From Lateolabrax maculatus (lineage: Eukaryota; Chordata; Actinopteri; Acropomatiformes; Lateolabracidae): DNA of 64,000 nt. Position numbers and translations under genes: made by a program. This document shows, one piece after another, positions 49,701-63,600 of this stretch; position 1 is the stretch's first letter; each line of letters starts with the position of its first letter. The notes beneath the pieces are model-generated. The model did no database searches and was not told the DNA's origin. It saw only the letters and a program-made list of their open reading frames with translations. The DNA lies in assembly GCA_031216445.1 (NCBI GenBank), contig CM062205.1, forward strand, positions 20,229,501 through 20,293,500, read 5' to 3'.

Positions 49701-51637
49701 TGTGTGTGTGGTATCCGCTGCACAACTAGTTTAAGCTTTGTGTGGTATACTGTTAAACACCAGCACATTCTGTGTTGAATGGTGGCCATGGTGGAGGGTT
49801 TTATGGTTTACGGTTGATTTAGCTGCCCGTCTCATCACTCCCCCAGATTAGGGAGCATCCTGTCTTGACCTCGTTTTTGAAATCACTGCAACCTACTTTG
49901 AGATAGGCATTTTACAAAAGATGGATGTATATATTTTTAAATCTAATGGCTTTGAGATGTAGCCGTTGGCATTATAAAATATCCAATTGTGCACTGCACA
50001 AATATACAAAATAAACAAAAAGAATGGCAAGAATAAACTAAATTATTCTACTCTAAATGTGACTAAATCACAAGTCATCTACAGCAGGTTTACTGTCATA
50101 GACACTGACCAGCTTCTTCCTGCTGACTAACAGTGCCATAGGCCATAGGTTGACCTAATGACCTCAGCTGATAATGCTTGTTTAAGCAAATTTTAGTTTT
50201 GAATTTAGTTGGTCTATGTTTGAAAACATAGCAAAGGTTACTGATCTCTTTGGCATTACTTGAGGATGTAATAATGTTGAATTTGTATGGTGGAAGTGCA
50301 GCCATTTGTATCCCACAGTTGAACGTTTTCACTCCACTTCACACGGAGGCGAAACAAATCATCCGAATGACATTCATTGGTTTAATGCGTATCTAGGCCA
50401 AAACTGTAACTGATGTCCCATCAGAATACAGTATCATGGTATGTAATGTTCAAGACTGCAACTGACGATTGTTTTTATTATTAATTAATCAGTTGATTAT
50501 TTTTAAAATTAATTGTGAGAACACAGAAAATGGTGAAAATGCCTGTTACAAGTTCTAAGTTCTCTCTTTGAGTTGCTGGAACATTTGACATTTTTAATGG
50601 AAAAATACTTAAGGAAAATATCAAAATGGCTGCCAGTTTTTTCATGATACGTTGGAACACAAGTTATTATTAAAGCAGCAATAGTAACAGTATTGTGACA
50701 TTCGTAGCCTTCCTGACTATTGCGCTGTTGTGTGTCTCTCAGGCTCGTAACATACAAACTGGAGAGCGCGCTGCTGTGAAGATCATAAAGTTGGAACCAG
50801 GTAAGAAAGATCTTCTCATTACCTCAGTTTTTCTCATCATAGTCACAAAAATATGTTGTTTTCTGTGTTTTTGTCCGACTTCCAGACTTCTTATTTGAAA
50901 AATAAGAAGTCTGGAAAATAAGTCTGGTATTTTCCAGGGTTTTGAATGGTATGCACAAAAAGTACTAAAAAGAAAAAAATATTGTTGTGCAGTTCCAATA
51001 CTCATGACTGCAAATGTTTATGTGCTCATAAACCCAGTGATGTTTTTCACATTTTGATACTTTTTATGTGAAATGATGATCTTTGGTTTATAGATTGCCA
51101 CAGTCCTGCACTGTATATAACATTATTTTGGATATTGACCAAAGTCTGGGAAAAGTACATGATTCGTAAAAAAACATTTCTTCAAACGATATCATGTGCA
51201 ACGTGATATGAGATATTCTTTGTGAAGAAAGAGAGGAAGACACTTCTGACTGCCCAGACTGACTACCCCCTGACTGGGGTCTGTGCTGCTGATGACCTAG
51301 TGACAGAGTTAGTGCGATCCAGATTAGTGGGATTACGATGAGGGCTTTATGCCACGAGCATCCAGACTGAGCTCTTCTGATTACCAGTCAGTGAAGGAAG
51401 AAATTTGCTTCTGTTTGTTTTCGCTTTCATTTATTATGTCACTGTCACTGTTGGGGGTGAGAGGATGTGGGACTGGTGGTATGTTTCTGTGTTTCTGTCT
51501 AAAGTCTACATGTGTTGTTTTCCCCCAGGTGTCATTTTGTTCTGTAGTTGAGCTGTAATTTCAGAATGATTAAAAAAAAAAATGTGGAGGCTTTGAGACA
51601 TATAGAGAAATTCTGCTGGAATATTGGGATGGGGGGA

Positions 51638-51695
<58 letters not shown>

Positions 51696-54600
51696 AAGCA
51701 GAGGATCATGGGGGTTGAGCTCTAAATTGGAAGAAAAGGCTGAAGAAGGGAAAGGGAAACATTTTTATTGCTGTTGTGAGTTTTGAGAATAGAAATAGTA
51801 AATCCACACTCTAGGGCTGCACATTATAATTATTTTCATTTAGATTATTACTGATTATATTCTTAATGAATCGATTAGTTGTTATTTTCTTTAAAATAAC
51901 AAAAAATGCTCTTAACAGTTCTCTCAAAGCCAAGTTGATGTGTTTGATGTTTTATTTTGGCTGAACAGTCTAAAACTAAGATGAGATAGAATGATCTACA
52001 GTCTTAGTAAATATAATTTGTGCAAACTTAAATTGTAAAAGATAATGAAGTGTAAAGAAAAACTCACAGATAAACAGTGAAAATGGTCCTAGTGTACAGC
52101 TAAGTGGAGGAAAACATGTCCTATGTCAGTTGCAGAGCCCTGTGCAGGTTTTCCCATAATCATCTTTAAACATTGCATCATATTTGCTCCATTCATATTT
52201 GCTTTATTTTTTTTTTTTTAACTGAAACTTGGATTAACCCAGCTCAGGTTGTCCTGTTTAAGCAGGACTCCCCTTTTTTTACCACCCCTCCTCCCTTTTG
52301 CAAGAGTTGCTCCTTTCTGTGCTTCAGGTAAACAGCTTTGGGTGGACCACACAATCAAACAGGTTTGACCAGGAGGAGTGACGCTGGTAGAGAGAAAGCA
52401 GACAGGAGTGGTGTAGCCCTCTGGCTGCAGGGGCTGTAGGGCACAGAGCACATTCAGTGTAAAACAACTATTGAAACCAAATTAATGTTGGTTTTCACTC
52501 ACTGACCATTGAGGAAGGATGGGTAGAGCATTTTTCTCTTTTTGCCAATTCATTTAAACACTATTACGACATCTCACTATACCTCTTTTCTTTTTATGAC
52601 AGTTAATGTTTTTTCATTTTTTTGTTATTATGGTTTTGTTATCCTTAGAAGTTGGCATCAGCCTCCTGGAAGTTTCCATTTGAAATTCAGCTGCTAGTCG
52701 TTTGGGTGTGGAACAGTGTCTCTCATCTCTCTGCGGAGTTACAAATCTCCTCGGATTTCCTCAGATGGTGCTTACTTAGTGACCACTTTTTGGGTAAACT
52801 GACAGAACATCCATCAAATCATATTGGTGTTAGATATGTCAAGACTTAACGTTGAATAGCTCAAATACACTGAAACTTGAAGCAATGTGTGAGGATCTGT
52901 ATATTCAGAGAGCAGAGGGAAGCGCTCACTCTGAGAGGAAGTGGCTACATTCTTAGGCCTCAACTCACCAGAAGAGAAAATTGTCTTATTGTGTATTTTG
53001 TTCAGAGTCATGCTACTGAAATTACCCATGCTCAAATTTTTGTGGCTCCTTGCACCATCTCTGTCAACAGCTATATTTTAAAGTGTTTGTGATCAACAGT
53101 AGTTCCTGATGTGAAATGACACTAAATTAAATTACGCTGTACTTACAGATGCAGCAATATGTAATTGTAAACTAATTGATGAGCTCCTGAAAGTGTGACT
53201 TTCTGTTAGCATTTTTTAGTGTCGCAAATATAGAAGACTGTGGAAATTGTCCACATTTATTATCATTAAAGCTTCTATGAAACATTCATTTTATCCTTAT
53301 TTAGCCACATTAAAACAGGCTGAAAAACAGAACATTTATTTTACAGATAGGAGGGGTTAAAACTGAATAATATTGGCACCTCACCAGAGCCTGGTGGCAT
53401 TTTTGACCATACTAAATTTATCCTTGTTACAAACTTGTCAAGCATCTGTAACAAGAATAATAAAAACAACAGGACAGGATTAGCTTGTAGGAATAAATCA
53501 CTGAAGTCAGGTCTCATGCATGGACGGACAGGACTGTGACTGGGTGCTGAGCTGAAACAAGAGAGGTTAAGTAAGAAGTTGAATCAAGCTATTTAAAGTC
53601 AAATATTGACAGCAGCATCTCAAGCTACATGTTAAACCTGTTGGGTGTACACTCCACTCACACTTTCCATATACGGCACATTGCATGTTCATAATACATC
53701 CTACCACTGGTGCCTTAAACCCCCTTTACACCTTGTATGTCATAGCTAGATATGATTTAACCTGTTTATATTTAGGGTACATTGAGATCTGATCGCTCTG
53801 TCCAGCTCAAACAACCAAACGTCACATCCTCCTCTCGTTTGCACAGGTCCAAATATGCAACTACCCATGTAGTGGTTGTATGTGGATTGAAAATACAGTT
53901 GCATTTACATTTGGCTGATCAGATCACAGTCCGTCCCCAGTGCGTCTGGAGTGCATTTACACCTGTACTTCCATTCTGTCAAACACTATCCGATTACAAT
54001 ACAATCACCAAAAACACATTTAAATGCTACCTGTAAAAAGGGGGTCTGACTTCAACATCTCAACATCTCAACCGTGTAAAAGAATATTCTGTGAATTTAT
54101 TACTGATTTTGGTCTTTTCATGTGATTTGTTGACAATAGGGTATTTCCATCCTTACACCTTAAGGCCCTCATCTCCCCTTCATGATTGAGCAAGCGTTGT
54201 TCAGGAGACAAAGTGATACCACCTGACACTTCTGATGAGTCTGTTTGATGCAAAGAAATGTGATGTTTGTAATATACTCAACACTCCACAGTCACTAGGG
54301 ATGCAGGTACATAGTATGTTTATGTAGTTTAGACATCTAATAGTTACATTATCTTAAGTCTGCTGATGTCACTAAATGCCCAAAGTAGTAGCTGAGGGTA
54401 AGTTCAAAGCTCGTGGAAATTCACTGTATTGTTGTTTATCAGCGGGATAGTTATGCACGTGTTGGCATTCCAACCAGATTTTAATTCACGTGAGAAAGCC
54501 TAACCCCTCCCAGACAGACTGAAAACAGGACTGGTGTACAGCAGTTGCCTTGTCGGGTACAAACTGTTTGTGTGCTCAAAAACAGCCTCTTGTGGTCCAG

Positions 54601-57600
54601 GATGTATGAGTAGAGTATGTAGAGTTCAAATGCCCCAAATCAGACTAGACCACAAGTCGTCTGGAGCTATTTATTGTAGTAAGGTACAGGTCAAGAATTT
54701 CTTTTTGTCTCCGGGCCACAGCTGGTGGTAGCTGCCAAATTTGCCACTTTGACGATTTCGTGAGACAACTGATTTTAAGAATTCAAAAGGCCTTTGTTTA
54801 CGTGCAACATAGGCAAGCAGAATGACACTTGACCATATGCAGAAATATTTTTAAAAAATGGTTTGTTGACAGTAATTTTCAACTGCAGGAAATGTGCAGT
54901 TTTTTTGGCAGAGGCTGTATCCATTAAATGAGCTTAATCTGGACTGATGCCTTTGATGACAGTCTGTTGATAGAGCGCTGAAGTTGGCGGGGTCTGGTAG
55001 ATCTTAACCTCCTGTTAATGTATTCCAGGGCCATGTCTCTGCACAATTGGGAGCAGCTGGGCTTACATATTTTAGTCTTCTTACTTCCTACTGGTCGGAT
55101 GTGTTAGAGCGCTGTGCAGAACTGGAAAGCAGCCTGGATATCAGCCTATACCACATAAACTTTAAAAAGTACAAGGTGTTCCTTCTATTGTTTTTGGCTT
55201 TTCAATAATCTGCTGTATTTACACAGAGATGAAATATTGAACCATATAGTCAAAGGGAAATATGGGAAGACTTTGTTCTGTGGTTTTGATTTTGGCAAAT
55301 ATTTAAGCATTTTCTAACCTAAAGTTTAAATTCTACACAACCTTTGTATCATCCAAAATGAGTGTTTTTTGTTTTTGTGTGTGTTTGTTCTAGTATCAAA
55401 AACATAAATTGTATTGTGGGGGTTCGTAGATGATTCATAACCCAAATTGTTGTTGTACTTTCATGCCCGCCGTCATTGTGTGAGCTGTTTATTTCCAAAT
55501 GGAAAATATCTCATTTTGAAATGAAGAAATTCCCTGTCCAGAAAATGAAAATATAATTTTTTGTCCATGTGTCTGTGTGATTTCTCTCTGTTTCCAGGGG
55601 ATGACTTTTCCATCATACAGCAGGAAATCTTCATGGTGAAGGAATGCATGCACCACAATATTGTGGCCTACTTTGGGAGCTACCTCTGGTAAGAGCCAGC
55701 TTAAAATACGCCTGCTTTGTCATTTTATACTCCGTATTCTCTCCTCTCTCACAGCCAGTCCAAGGTATAACATTTGTGGAATTCATATGTTGCTGTCAAA
55801 AGGATTTAACGATCCGCTGCCTGAAACTCACATGACGTATTTAATTACTTAGTCACACCTGTGTGTATGTGAGTATGACTCAAGCTCTTCAACTGGGCCG
55901 ACTGGTGCTGACTCGACCTTTCAGAGTCAGGATGCAGCTCTTATGTTTTAATGGAGCCTATGTTTCTGGTATCTGAGAGGAAGTAGAGCCGGTCCGCCCA
56001 CCTCAGACTTCCAGCAGGTTTAACTGGAATACGAGCCTCTGATCTGTTTTTATATGGCTGTTAGTCCAGAGAAATGTATGTCTTATCACAGCAGGCATGT
56101 CTTGTACAGTCTCGCCACATAGAGCACAAATGGTTACTGTAAAATGTTAATGAGCAACCTGCCATGCATTAATTGCTATAAAACTAGATTAATTGTATTT
56201 GAAGAACCGCAGTTGTGTTTTGGGAAGTTCAAGTTTCCTTTCAGTTTCCTGACCTAATATTGTTTTCACATTCTGCTAAAAGCTGTGAAAAATGGCACAG
56301 TTGTGATTGGGAATCTGGGGCAGTGTACAGTATCATCACCTCTGCTGGCCAAGTGTCACAGTTTGGTCACAGTCACCCCAGTCTTATTTTTAGCTTTTTG
56401 TCGGAGGGTTGACATAATTTTTCTACTCACCCCTCTTGTGTCAGACAGAAGAAGAACTACAGAAGCCGTATCCTTTGTTTATTTTTCACATTTCTGCATA
56501 AGTACCCAACCTTGTTCGTTAATGTGTGTTGGTACAGTTTGTACAGCTTAACTTGTTCAACAAGACTCTTTCGTAGAATTCTTGTGCTGCATGTGTGTCT
56601 TGCTAAGTGGCCAATCAGCAGTTCCTAACATCATAATTTTCTCTGTTTTCATTAGTCGAGAAAAGCTTTGGATATGTATGGAGTACTGTGGTGGAGGATC
56701 TCTGCAGGACATTTATCATGGTGAGTTTCTAAGATGCAAGAATAAGATGCAGTCATGAAATGTAAAATCCATCCACTGTAAAATTCATTGCTGCCATAAT
56801 CCGTACCCTGCAAATATGGAATGAAATTGTGTTGTTATAGTGACCGGACCTCTCTCAGAGCTTCAGATAGCGTATGTCTGCAGAGAGACCATACAGGTAT
56901 TTGCACTTTTAAGTATCTTTTTGAATGGAAATTTGAAATTTCATTTGAACTCCTTACAGAATACATTAATTTCTTTTACAGGGTTTGGGATATCTGCACA
57001 GCAAGGGCAAGATGCACCGTGACATCAAGGTATATCTGTTCTATTTTGTTAATTAATTTAATCCAGCTCAGGCTCATTCTGATGTGCCACACACACACAC
57101 ACACACACTTTACCTAATGTCAGTACAGGCGGATTAATAGTTTAAGCAACAAATCTCGAAATATGAGAGAAAGGGAGGAGAAAAGAAAAGGAAAGGAATG
57201 AGACTGACATAAAGAAGCAGCACAGCCTTCAAACAGGTAATTTTACTGCAAGTGAATCCGTTGGCTCTCAAGTAGTCCAGAGGTCTAACTTCTCTGTGAA
57301 GCTGCAGAGGTGTGAACTGAAGTCACAGGAAAAGCGTAGCCAGGGACATTCTCACTTGAAAGCATGTGACCAATGGTGTCGCTTACCACAGTTCTGTGGT
57401 TGAGCTGAAGTTGATCACGCCTGTTGCATGCACTCAGGCTGGAACCTCAGTCTCATGTGTTATCACAGAAGGTCAGGGCTGAACCTATTATCTTTACTCA
57501 GCTCTACACAGCAAGCACTTCCTGTTTCCTGTACTCTCACCGCAGGATGCCACCAGAGAGACTGTCAGTCACAGCCAAGAGAAACACTGTCGTAGGACCT

Positions 57601-60600
57601 GTCAAAAAGCTGCGATACTCGTAGAACTCTACTAGTAGTTAGGGCCTCACCTAGACCAGATGTTACTGAGAAAGTTTCACACATAATTGGCACTTTGTTA
57701 TGAGCCAGTTTGGCAACACATCAGCTCAGCTCAGTATTTCAAGCCTTGTTCTCATGATACTAAATTATTATTATGCTCTCTTGGATGTATTTTCTCAAAG
57801 TAAACGAAATGTTTATGGGATTTTTTAACAGGGTGCCAACATACTTCTTACTGACGACGGAGATGTGAAGTTAGGTAAGTTGCTCTTCAGCGTCTTAATA
57901 CTCAAGGACTTGAACTCCTCCGTAGCTTTCAGTCGTATGTGGAGTACATAATCTGAAAAGCCCTGTCAATCCTTGTTACAGCTGACTTTGGAGTTGCAGC
58001 CAAAATAACAGCCACCATTGCCAAAAGAAAGTCCTTCATTGGAACACCTTATTGGTGAGTGTGTCACACTCATCAAACGAGCCACTGGGCCTTTGATAGG
58101 CTTTGTTGAAGGTTCAAAAACTTGTCTTGTCTTTTTGTCTTGAGTTAGTTTTAGTCAGACAGAGAGGGATTGGCTAAATACTTTCAATCATATACTGAAA
58201 CATTGCCCAGTCAACCGTCTGTGTCACCATATTCTATATATTTAACAGAATCTAGTTTGTGGTGATGAGGTGTTCAAGTGGTTAGAGAGATGTTTCACCT
58301 GAAAGATACAAGGTCTAAAGTGTTTTTGAGCAAGACACTGAATCCCGGGGCTGCTCTTCTGTCACTGACCCTGACTTCTAAACACACCTCCTCTTCACAG
58401 AGGTCCAACAGGCAGGCTAAATTGAACACGTAATGTATGCGGACCACTCGCGGGGCAGCTGCTGCAACACTACGCTTGCACTATAATCAATGAAACTGGT
58501 ACTCCAAGCATGAGAGCAGCACGTAAGTGGGATATACAGGAAATAACTTCATGAATGCCAATGAGCTATTGGCAGTTTGGTTTTGAAAGTTTCTATTTTT
58601 ATTTATGGTTTCCTGTCATCTGTGTCCTTTGCTAATGGCTGACGAGAGATTAAAATAGCAGACTGACAAAACGTGATGAAAAAGATGAAGTTTAACAGCG
58701 CTGTGCTGGGTCCAAAAACCACAGAAACAATCCCAAAACGGAAGCTCACCGTCCTGTTTTGCCTGTAAACCTACACACTATTTGCTCTGCTGGTGAAATC
58801 AGTAAAAAGATACATTCTGCAGCACATCCACCCAGGCATATGTTACATATGTCACATACATCAGTGTAGCAAAAGCATAATTGTCTTAGAAGAACCACAA
58901 TTTTATTTATCTGAGGAACCGACCTTTCATCTTTATTTTTGGAGTAGTCGTCACTGAATTCCTGCCCTGAATTTGTGTAGGATGGCTCCAGAAGTAGCAG
59001 CAGTGGAAAAGAATGGTGGCTACAACCAACTGTGTGATATCTGGGCTGTTGGCATCACATCCATAGAGCTGGCCGAGCTACAGCCTCCAATGTTTGACCT
59101 ACATCCTATGAGGTATGTTTCACTTTGTCCAAAAATAACTAGTTGGAGCTTTCTCAGATTTTTAAGCCTGCTCTAATGTTTTGTCACATCTTTTGAATGC
59201 TCTGAATCCTGTTTAATTCAACATACGTTTAGGCTAGTATTAAAAGAGGTTGCAGACTTTTTCATTCCATATTTTGGGTCACCTTACATTTCCCTGTATA
59301 AGTCTGTCTAAACCATTCTTAATATGTGCTTTTTGTTTTTCCTTAGGGCCTTGTTTTTGATGTCGAAGAGCAGCTTCCAGCCTCCGAAGCTAAAAGACAA
59401 AAACAAATGGTAAGTGCCCCAGAATATTCAGTGTGCTATTCTAAGGGTTACGTTAAATAACCTTATATTTTAGTTTTAGAGGATAATGGTGACAATCATT
59501 GCATTAAAACAAAATGATCTTGTTCCCCAGGTCCACCGCCTTCCATAACTTTGTCAAAGTGTCCCTAACAAAAAACCCAAAGAAGAGGCCCACTGCAGAA
59601 AAACTTCTATCGGTAATAAATATTATTGCTCACTCAGACATGTAGACATTGTATTAAAGGAGATTGACCCTAAACAGAAAGAATCTGACCCTAAATGGTT
59701 GTTTAAAATCCAGTTCCAGCACATTTATTTAAGAAAAGTTAATAGCAATTACATTCTTTCATAATATCAACAAATCACAAAGGCTGGAGCCTCAGTCTTC
59801 TTCTGGACCAAGGCTCCAGCCTTTGTGCAAGCACCCAGAAGAACTATCTTTTAAGAAGCAGACAGTTGTGCTGCTTCTTTAAAGATAGTTTCATCATTAA
59901 CACAGTGCATGTCTCTGAGGAAAGATGTCTCATCCTAATGGTCCAGGAATCTGATGATTAATGCAAACGGTTTAATTACTCTATAACAGTGAAAGTAGGA
60001 TTTTGATATCCATTTCTGCAGGGATTTAAATGTTCTAGTTTGCATGGTCCATGGACAGACCACTAGTATAAACTATTATTCTCAAATTATGCACCAGTTC
60101 CTGATAACTTGCATTTCTGTCTTGTTTCTTGCAGCATGTATTTGTGGGCCAGACAGGTTTGACAAGGAGGCTCGCTGTTGACCTCCTAGATAAGATGAAC
60201 AACCCAGAAAACCACCAGCATTACAGTGAGGTGGACGATGACGACCTTGAGGTAATGTTTGATTCTACCAGTTCCTTGTATATAAAAAAAAAAAAAAAAA
60301 AAAAGACTGTGGGAAATTCATCTTTGGTTTGAGAAATTAGGAAGTAAATTGAAAGTCTACATAGCCTACAAAGAAGTTATCAAAGATAAGAACATGAAAA
60401 ACACATTAAGAAACATAGTTATATACCTGGAAATATGAAAACTGTGCCCCATTTGAAAAGACAGAAAAAACATTACTCCCTGTCAAATGTAGTGCTACCA
60501 AATCTTATAGTGAAATAGACTTTCATGCAAACACCGACCGACTATCAGCAGTGACTGTAAATATTAGCACAGCATGTTTTTTTTTTCCAGCAGTTTGGCA

Positions 60601-63600
60601 ATAAAAGATAAAAGGGGATCAAAGTGTGTTTTCGTATTTCCCTAAAACTTCCCCTTCCCCTTCTTACTGATTCTCTCCATCGACATTATTATTCCAACTG
60701 GAATCAACATCACATCTATGTGGCAGCCAAAGAGGTGGTACCAGTGCCTTTTAAAAGACCATTGTGCTTTTCTCCCCCTGACAGCAGTAGCACTGTCTTG
60801 GCCACGATGAATGAAAAAACCCTGAAGGCTATTGACTGCAAGCAATGGAGCTTGTTGCAAACAAACAGCCTCTGGGATGAATAATAATGTGATGATGCAA
60901 AGACGCAGTACAAAAAGTAGCTCTCAGCTCTGCTTAAACTTGACATAGAAGTTTCAGAATTAGTTTTCTACAGATTATTTCAAAAGATAAATGTCATGAT
61001 TGCGCCAAATGACTCAAGGCAAGGCAGCCTCAGTTTTATAGAATTTAATAACACCCTACCCACTTGTCTTGTCAAGTGCACTGTTAAAACCTATTTCCTT
61101 ATCTTTAAATCTTTGTGTCTTTCACTCTGTGTTTCAGCCCCTGTCTGCAGTCAGACACACCATCCGCTCCACGAACAAACAAGCCAGAGCTGAGAGGACC
61201 CGCTCAGAGATAGACTGTAAGTGAATAAAAAGCCCAAACCCCATCACCAAGGCCAACCCCCTGCCATGAGTCTGTCCTGTCATTGGTCAGCATGTCAGCC
61301 AGCCTGGCTGTTTAGGTGGATAGAGGTCCGGCGGCTTGTTTGAGGGTCATCCCACTAATCCTAAAGCACTGGCTGGCACTTTTCCAGACCACAGCATGTG
61401 GTAGTGTGCATAAAAATAGCCTGGGGATTCACAGTGGAGAAAGTGGATGTAGTCCATAATGCTTCTGTGTAGTGTGTTTGTTTTAAGTTAACTGTCACTC
61501 TTTTGTTCAGTGAATGATGTGAAATAGCTTGTATTTTGGTTGGAGTTTGGTTTTAAGTCACCCATTTGTTGGTACTGAATTTGGCAGAGGATCCAGCTTC
61601 ATAGATTGTGCATATTTATCATATTGCAACCCTTTAGGGAAGTTGTTACGTGTCTGTGTTGTCGTCAGTTTTTGTAGATAAAGTTTAACACTGCCTGTCG
61701 TGTCAGAAGTGTGACTGTTTCTCATTTCATCATTTTGAGTTGATGTAGTAACAGTTCAGTGGGAAGATTTTTGTCTTTGTTGGATGTTTGTCAAACTTAT
61801 TTGTAGCGATCCGTACTGTGCTTCATTGTGTTTTGTGATTGTTCGTACTTTGATCATTTGTACCAGATGCACTTCCTGTTTAGTTTTATCTATATTTCTC
61901 ACAATTACATCTGACTTTCCCTCCTACATGAAGCAAACAATGGGACTGACCAAGGAAGGCCATGCTCAAGTCCTAGCTTCACTGAGGCACACAGGGGGGA
62001 CGCAGGTCAGTGACAGTGTAGTGAGACAGTGTGTGTTTGCTTAATTCCCTAGCTCACTCCTAAGACTTACTGAGAAATAGGATAATGTTGTAGCACATAA
62101 CAGAACATAGTGTTTGAGATTGAAGTGGCACTAATAAGTGAGTTCCTCTGCATGGGGTGGCTACTTACCCTTTCTTTAGCTTGTATAAGGTTGAACCATT
62201 TGGAAATTGTGACATCTTGGTTCCTGTCAGAATGTCTGAGATAAAATTATGTTTTAAATGACTAATCAGATTCTAACAAGGAAGTTTGCCCTGTATCTTA
62301 CCTGATTCATCAACCTAACTTTCTTAACTGTTCTACTGTATGTTGCTTTTATAAGTCTGTTGGTGACTCACCTCCTCACTGTTATCTGTGTTTTAAAAAC
62401 TGCAGCACCTCCACATTATCAGCATACCACAAGCAGAAAAACACACTGGGGGAGAAAAACTCTGGTTTGAATCCTTGAACACAACATTTCTTTGTTAATG
62501 AGAAGCTGATTATGTGGTAGTATTTATTGGCAGGTCGGTTGATTTCTTTCGCCTTCATAATTATAGCAGGATCACGTCATGTTTATACTGGACACTAAAC
62601 CAGTCTCCTCTATGGGATCAACAGTTTGAAAGAATGTGACCTCAAACCTAAACTAAGAGGAATCCGTTCCATGATTTATTTGTAATTCTTGCTCTCTTAC
62701 CAATATTTCCCCAACGTGAACAGATCTGGTTAGTGTCAAGTGTAATCTGTGTTTGTCTTTAGTGACTGACTAGTCTTTAGGCTCCAGACCAAACATTCAC
62801 GTAGCATAATAAATCTATGAAGGACCTCTGTGGTGTTTTGGCAGGTACATTGTAATTAAAGCAGTTGATCCGTCTTTGGTTCATTCTTACGCAGGATTTT
62901 ATTTCAAGAATGGACTCGAGTGTTTTCCAAGGCTCCTGCTACTAATGCACAAGGGTACTACTCCCAAGGCTTTGTGTGTCTTGAAATGTTTGGCAGTGAT
63001 GCCCTCTAGTGCCAAAGGTGTGTGCAAGAAAGAGAAAACAAATAAACTAATTTTTTTTCCATTTACAGTTGACAAGCTCCAGTTTGAACCCCCACTCCGG
63101 AAGGAAACTGAGGCTCATTCTGAAATGGTGATAGTCATATCTAATTTGATCTGTGCTAGAAATCAAGTACTACTTTCTCTTTCTGTTTGTAATCAATCAA
63201 TTTTAAATGGATGTTCAAAAAGAAAAGGGATATCTGCAAATTTTAAAATGCAGGTTTCTAAAATTTCTATTTTTGTTCATGTGTGGCTTTCCACAGGATG
63301 TGAGTAAAGATAATGACTTCCCTTCCCCCTGGAGTCCCTTTGCAGAAGGAGGAATAACAACCAGGTAATCCATGGAAACTGTTGTCACGGGAACTGCTCC
63401 TATTTACCCCCCACTCTCTCTCTCTCTCTTTCACTCTCTCTCTTGACCTGGCTTATTTATTAGATGGTTGCATCTCTCTCATCTCTTGAGATTCATCCAG
63501 AGAAATCCAAAAGTGTGGTTCAAGTTTTGTTGCTGTATTTGACTTTTTTTGGAGTTTGTTAATATTAAAAAGACAAAATGCAGAGATACATAATAATAGT

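Larger units (their letters stand above)
46820..50742 (+). other. MAP4K5: MAP4K5 intron after the first coding exon (3.9 kb)
   Basis: Besides repeat copies it holds a stretch at about 48300-48770 with balanced base composition and no repeat character, a candidate conserved noncoding element. No further exon was recognised. Confidence 0.5.
50801..55597 (+). other. MAP4K5: MAP4K5 intron before the 55598 exon (4.8 kb)
   Basis: It contains the palindrome, the (GT)n run and a family A fragment. A stretch at 53715-54030 with TTTACACCT and CTGATCAGATCACAGTCCG motifs resembles another dispersed teleost repeat. No exon was recognised. Confidence 0.5.

Noticed and set aside
50739..51005. Minus-strand 88-codon ORF
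   Set aside because: It covers a MAP4K5 exon in antisense and a palindrome; no recognisable product.
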